From Candidatus Saccharimonadota bacterium (lineage in GTDB: Bacteria; Patescibacteriota; Saccharimonadia; Saccharimonadales; UBA4665): a DNA stretch of 64,000 nt. The stretch covers positions 124,001 to 188,000 of the forward strand of contig JARIHC010000004.1 of assembly GCA_029288485.1 (NCBI GenBank). The letters run 5' to 3'. Shown in pieces: positions 61,263-64,000 of this stretch (its first letter is position 1; each line of letters begins with the position of its first letter). The translations under genes and the position numbers were made by a program. The notes below the pieces were generated by a model. It was given only the letters and a program-made list of their open reading frames with translations. It had not been told where the DNA came from and ran no database searches.

Positions 61263-62177
61263 CTATACTTCTTCTATTTTTTGTAGTTTTCTAGCACCAA
61301 GAGCGATTAGCACAAAGCTAATAGCGAGTACGAGCAACACGGAGTAAACAATCGCTAATAGCCAATATAATGACAGCCCGTTAAGCCGCGCCGACAGGGT
61401 AGTTAAGTATTGAAAACCGATGGACATCACCACTAACCAGCCCAGCCCCAGAGCCAGAAGGTTCCAACTCTTTCTATACACTACGCCTGCGACTTTCCGC
61501 CGATATCGGTAGATTTCATATGTCGCTAGCATGCCGATAAACCACATATAAACGTAGGGCCCGACAATAGTAGTAAGTATTAGCCAGATAGGCATGTGGT
61601 ACACATCAGCCCGATGGTAAGTCGTAGCCACCAATCGATAGTAAATTAGACCTATATATACCAGCGCAATCACCATAATATTGGCCGAGCGATACGTTGG
61701 TCGGTGCTGTGCAAGTTCGCTCAAGCCGCGCGCTCCGATACCGATAAAAATGAATCCAACGAGAGGAAGTAGTAAGTTAATGTAGTTCTCTATGATTTTC
61801 ACCGCCGCCAACAAGCCATGGTGTTTTATAGCAATATAGTTTAGTATCGCTGACGCTACAGACGATACAGGCAGCCACATAACCAAGAAAAAGACACCCC
61901 TGGTAAGCTTGCTGACATGTTGGCCGTCTTTATCTTGGCGGATCAGGCGAGCATAGTCCTGAAGCTTTGCATAGCCGTAAAACCCAGCAAACCATATGCC
62001 AGCTAACAAGAGAATTATAGTTACGTCAATTAGCCGAAGAGTAAGCGGGCTGAGATTATAATGCAGAAGAATTGCTGGGTCTGGAGCCGGCAAAAGCACG
62101 AAAGCAATGTAAAGAAGCAGAAATATTAGGTAGCTGTAGAAAAGTTTGGATTGTAATTTCAAACCAGTAGCCTCCAA
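61263..62177 (-). CDS. multi-pass membrane protein
   Basis: This 304-residue protein has about eight hydrophobic helices throughout, short basic loops, and no recognised signature. It ends in KIEEV and is followed by the 84-residue gene. Function unknown. Confidence 0.75.
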   Translation of the reverse strand: MEATGLKLQSKLFYSYLIFLLLYIAFVLLPAPDPAILLHYNLSPLTLRLIDVTIILLLAGIWFAGFYGYAKLQDYARLIRQDKDGQHVSKLTRGVFFLVMWLPVSSVASAILNYIAIKHHGLLAAVKIIENYINLLLPLVGFIFIGIGARGLSELAQHRPTYRSANIMVIALVYIGLIYYRLVATTYHRADVYHMPIWLILTTIVGPYVYMWFIGMLATYEIYRYRRKVAGVVYRKSWNLLALGLGWLVVMSIGFQYLTTLSARLNGLSLYWLLAIVYSVLLVLAISFVLIALGARKLQKIEEV

Positions 62178-62347
62178 TTACACGAAGATCGGATACATTG
62201 TATGAAGTGCGTCGTCTGACTGCCGAAGCACCCTTTGCAATACTAAAACAAGCTCGGCGACGGTCTTTGTGAGATAACTTACAGACAGTATCATAACTTC
62301 TTAGCTTAAGAGATATACCTTTTGTCTATAAGTTATTGTAGACGATA

Positions 62348-62377
62348 TTTACACAGAGCATAAACCGGGCGTATGCT
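62348..62377 (+). promoter_or_regulatory. promoter of the aldolase-like operon
   Basis: TTTACA (62348-62353), 18-nt spacer and TATGCT (62372-62377). A short leader with AAAGGAG (62394-62400) follows. Confidence 0.6.
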
Positions 62378-62405
62378 GCGGGTGTAGCTAACGAAAGGAG
62401 TCATT

Positions 62406-63590
62406 ATGGACGTACTTGCTGCACCAGCCACGCCTGAACGGCGTCAGATTCACATATTTGGCGGCGCTACGACAGAATCAACTAACGACAACCCCCTGAG
62501 CGGGCAGATTGCCAAGCGTATTGGCGAGCTGACCCAGGTGTTTATGCCACAGCTTGATACCCGTCTGCATCTAACCGACCAGGCTGGCGGAGAACTTGGT
62601 ATAGCAACTGACGAGGATCTATATAACGCTGCCCACCAAGTCGCCGCCAACTATCCGACCAAAATGGTCTTTTGGGTGCCGGATAGCCCCAGCGCCCGCG
62701 AAATCGCACCAATCTTCCGGCAAGAACAGGTGGATGGTATGGCGCCGCGTAAAGACATATTTTTAGTCGGCATGACAGCCACCAAAGGTGCTGCCGGCGC
62801 GGAACAGTTTGATCAAGGCTTAAACTTCGTGAAAGGCGCCAGCGCGAACCTAGATCTAGCTTACGATTACGGCACCAGAAACGGTATGGTCGTAGCCCCC
62901 GAAGAATCCAGATATGAAGAAAGTACCGAATTCGATATGGTACTGCGAGGGTTGATGGAGATGTCCTATTTACGCTCTCAACTTACTTTTACGCGCTCGA
63001 CCGTTATAGGTGGAGAGCCGGTTGACTGGAATGGTCCAGAAGTATATCCGACACTGCGCCAAGTCGTCGACTACTGTATCGAGAACGGCGCCTACAAGCC
63101 GTTCATGGGAGTCACCGCCGGACACTTTGCTTGTAAGGTCGGCGATACCGAGTTCTTAACGTCGCGGCGCAAAACCAACTTTAACGACTTGGGCAGCAGC
63201 GGACTGGTCAGGGTAATAACCGACGGACCGGATAAGGTAGTCGCCATGGGTGGCAAACCGTCCGTAGGCGGTCAATCCCAGCGGATCGTGTTTGAGCATC
63301 ATCCGGAGCGCGACAGCATCGTTCACTTCCACTGTCCGCCAAAAGAGGGTTCTAAAGTGCCTGTGGTTTCGCAGCGAGAATATGAATGCGGCAGCCATGA
63401 ATGTGGCCAGAATACCTCTGATGGCTTGGCTCTGGTTGATGACGGTATTGAAGCAGTCATGCTAGACAACCATGGCCCGAATGTGGTCTTTCACCATGAA
63501 GAAAATCCGGCCAAGATCATAGAGTTCATACGTGATAACTTCGATCTAACTAAGAAAACCGGCGGCTATGTACTGCCGACGGCGGTGTGA
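62406..63590 (+). CDS. two-domain protein: CoaB/DFP-like N-terminus and class II aldolase/adducin-like C-terminus
   Basis: In this 394-residue protein the first 180 residues look like a Rossmann-type CoaB/DFP half (ending FVKGASANLDLAYDYGTRNGMVVAPEE). Residues about 185-390 form a class II aldolase/adducin domain with SIVHFHCPP supplying metal His ligands and LDNHGPNVVF the later region. The reaction is unknown. It is followed by a CoaB-like gene 13 nt downstream, so the two may work in sequence. Confidence 0.75.
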   Translation: MDVLAAPATPERRQIHIFGGATTESTNDNPLSGQIAKRIGELTQVFMPQLDTRLHLTDQAGGELGIATDEDLYNAAHQVAANYPTKMVFWVPDSPSAREIAPIFRQEQVDGMAPRKDIFLVGMTATKGAAGAEQFDQGLNFVKGASANLDLAYDYGTRNGMVVAPEESRYEESTEFDMVLRGLMEMSYLRSQLTFTRSTVIGGEPVDWNGPEVYPTLRQVVDYCIENGAYKPFMGVTAGHFACKVGDTEFLTSRRKTNFNDLGSSGLVRVITDGPDKVVAMGGKPSVGGQSQRIVFEHHPERDSIVHFHCPPKEGSKVPVVSQREYECGSHECGQNTSDGLALVDDGIEAVMLDNHGPNVVFHHEENPAKIIEFIRDNFDLTKKTGGYVLPTAV

Positions 63591-63603
63591 GGAGCATAAG
63601 ACT

Positions 63604-64000
63604 ATGGAAACCGAGGAATACAACTGTCCGGATGTCGTAATTACCGCCGGAGGCACAAGAGAATATGTAGATGACGTCCGCTATCTAGGTAACTTTTCCG
63701 GGGGCAAGCTAGGACACGCTCTAGCCAGTACTTACGCTGAACTAGGGCAGCGGGTGTTGCTGCTAGCGCCAAATTGCGTACTAGAACGGCATGGCGAAAT
63801 AAATGGAGTGGAGCACCAGCCGTATACTTCGGCGGCTGATCTGCAAGCCGAGCTCTTGGCTGTGCCAGCCGCCCGGCTGGTGCTCCACGGCGCCGCTGTC
63901 TCCGATTACACACCCGATAAACTCGAAGGCAAGATCTCCTCTAATGAAGAGGAGTTGGTAATCCGCTGCCGGCGCACACCTAAAATTTTGCCTCAGCTGC
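63604..64000 (+). CDS. phosphopantothenate-cysteine ligase (CoaB)-like protein, 3' end off the window
   Basis: The visible 132 residues begin METEEYNCPDVVITAGGTREYVDDVRYLGNFSGGKLGHAL, the classical CoaB/DFP nucleotide-binding start (ITAGGTxExID.VR.isN.SSGkmG). GAAVSDYTPDKLEGKISSNEEEL matches the next block, and TPKILPQL the third. It acts, if orthodox, in coenzyme A synthesis (4'-phosphopantothenate plus cysteine). The gene continues beyond position 64000. Confidence 0.85.
   Translation, partial: METEEYNCPDVVITAGGTREYVDDVRYLGNFSGGKLGHALASTYAELGQRVLLLAPNCVLERHGEINGVEHQPYTSAADLQAELLAVPAARLVLHGAAVSDYTPDKLEGKISSNEEELVIRCRRTPKILPQL

Noticed and set aside
63641-63913. Minus-strand frame near the window end
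   Set aside because: It is opposite the clear CoaB-like gene, which continues past the edge.

Overview
The window is 64 kb of bacterial chromosome. It looks like a Patescibacteria/CPR genome, most probably of the Saccharibacteria (TM7) type. The grounds for this are indirect: very tight packing, a high share of short lineage-restricted proteins, a complete F1Fo-ATP synthase operon beside very few biosynthetic genes, and several cell-wall-active enzymes of actinobacterial flavour. TGA behaves as a normal stop codon throughout, which argues against the UGA=Gly lineages (SR1/Gracilibacteria). No rRNA or taxonomic marker is present, so the lineage is inferred.

Layout. 0-7.1 kb: M23-like peptidase, UvrD-type helicase-nuclease, aquaporin, MscL with a zinc ribbon, small proteins. 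7.2-14.2 kb: ATP synthase operon on the minus strand (I/Z-B-E-F-H-A-G-X-D-C) with an unidentified 75-codon gene X between gamma and beta. 14.2-21.5 kb: glutaredoxin, corrinoid adenosyltransferase-like protein, cytidine-deaminase-like protein, P-loop kinase, thermonuclease, GT2 glycosyltransferase, membrane-anchored glycosidase-like protein, methyltransferase, SmpB. 21.5-26.6 kb: two tandem paralogous membrane-anchored family-5 solute-binding proteins flanking a sensor histidine kinase, with no transporter genes. 26.7-32.0 kb: tRNA-Asn and a probable integrative element (serine recombinase whose stop codon lies inside the tRNA, OLD-family ATPase/nuclease, small ribbon-helix-helix operon with a palindromic operator). 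32-44 kb: many small proteins, most with their own leaderless promoter (YCII, ClC-type channel, GAF, GNAT, RRM, YdeI-like, VOC). 44.2-45.3 kb: stress-type small proteins with strong Shine-Dalgarno (SD) sequences. 45.5-50.3 kb: aldo/keto reductase, an unusual sigma-70 factor with a long C-terminal extension, Kup potassium transporter. 50.4-56.1 kb: nucleoside-deoxyribosyltransferase-like protein, then a GC-rich four-gene operon (kinase-like, VWA, PurA-like, helical SAM-like protein) between a perfect consensus promoter and a compound terminator. This operon is the best candidate for an undescribed system. 56.1-64 kb: nucleotidyltransferase, PQ-loop protein, a structured non-coding stretch, lytic transglycosylase, GH25-like lysozyme, membrane protein, CoaB/class II aldolase-like genes running off the end.

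Two kinds of expression signal are visible. Many single genes have a TANNNT -10 hexamer ending exactly 6-7 nt before the start codon, so their mRNAs should be leaderless. Operons and stress-type genes instead have a leader with an AGGAG-type SD. Some of the latter have extended -10 promoters and 100-165 nt leaders. No CRISPR array, IS element or prophage was seen.
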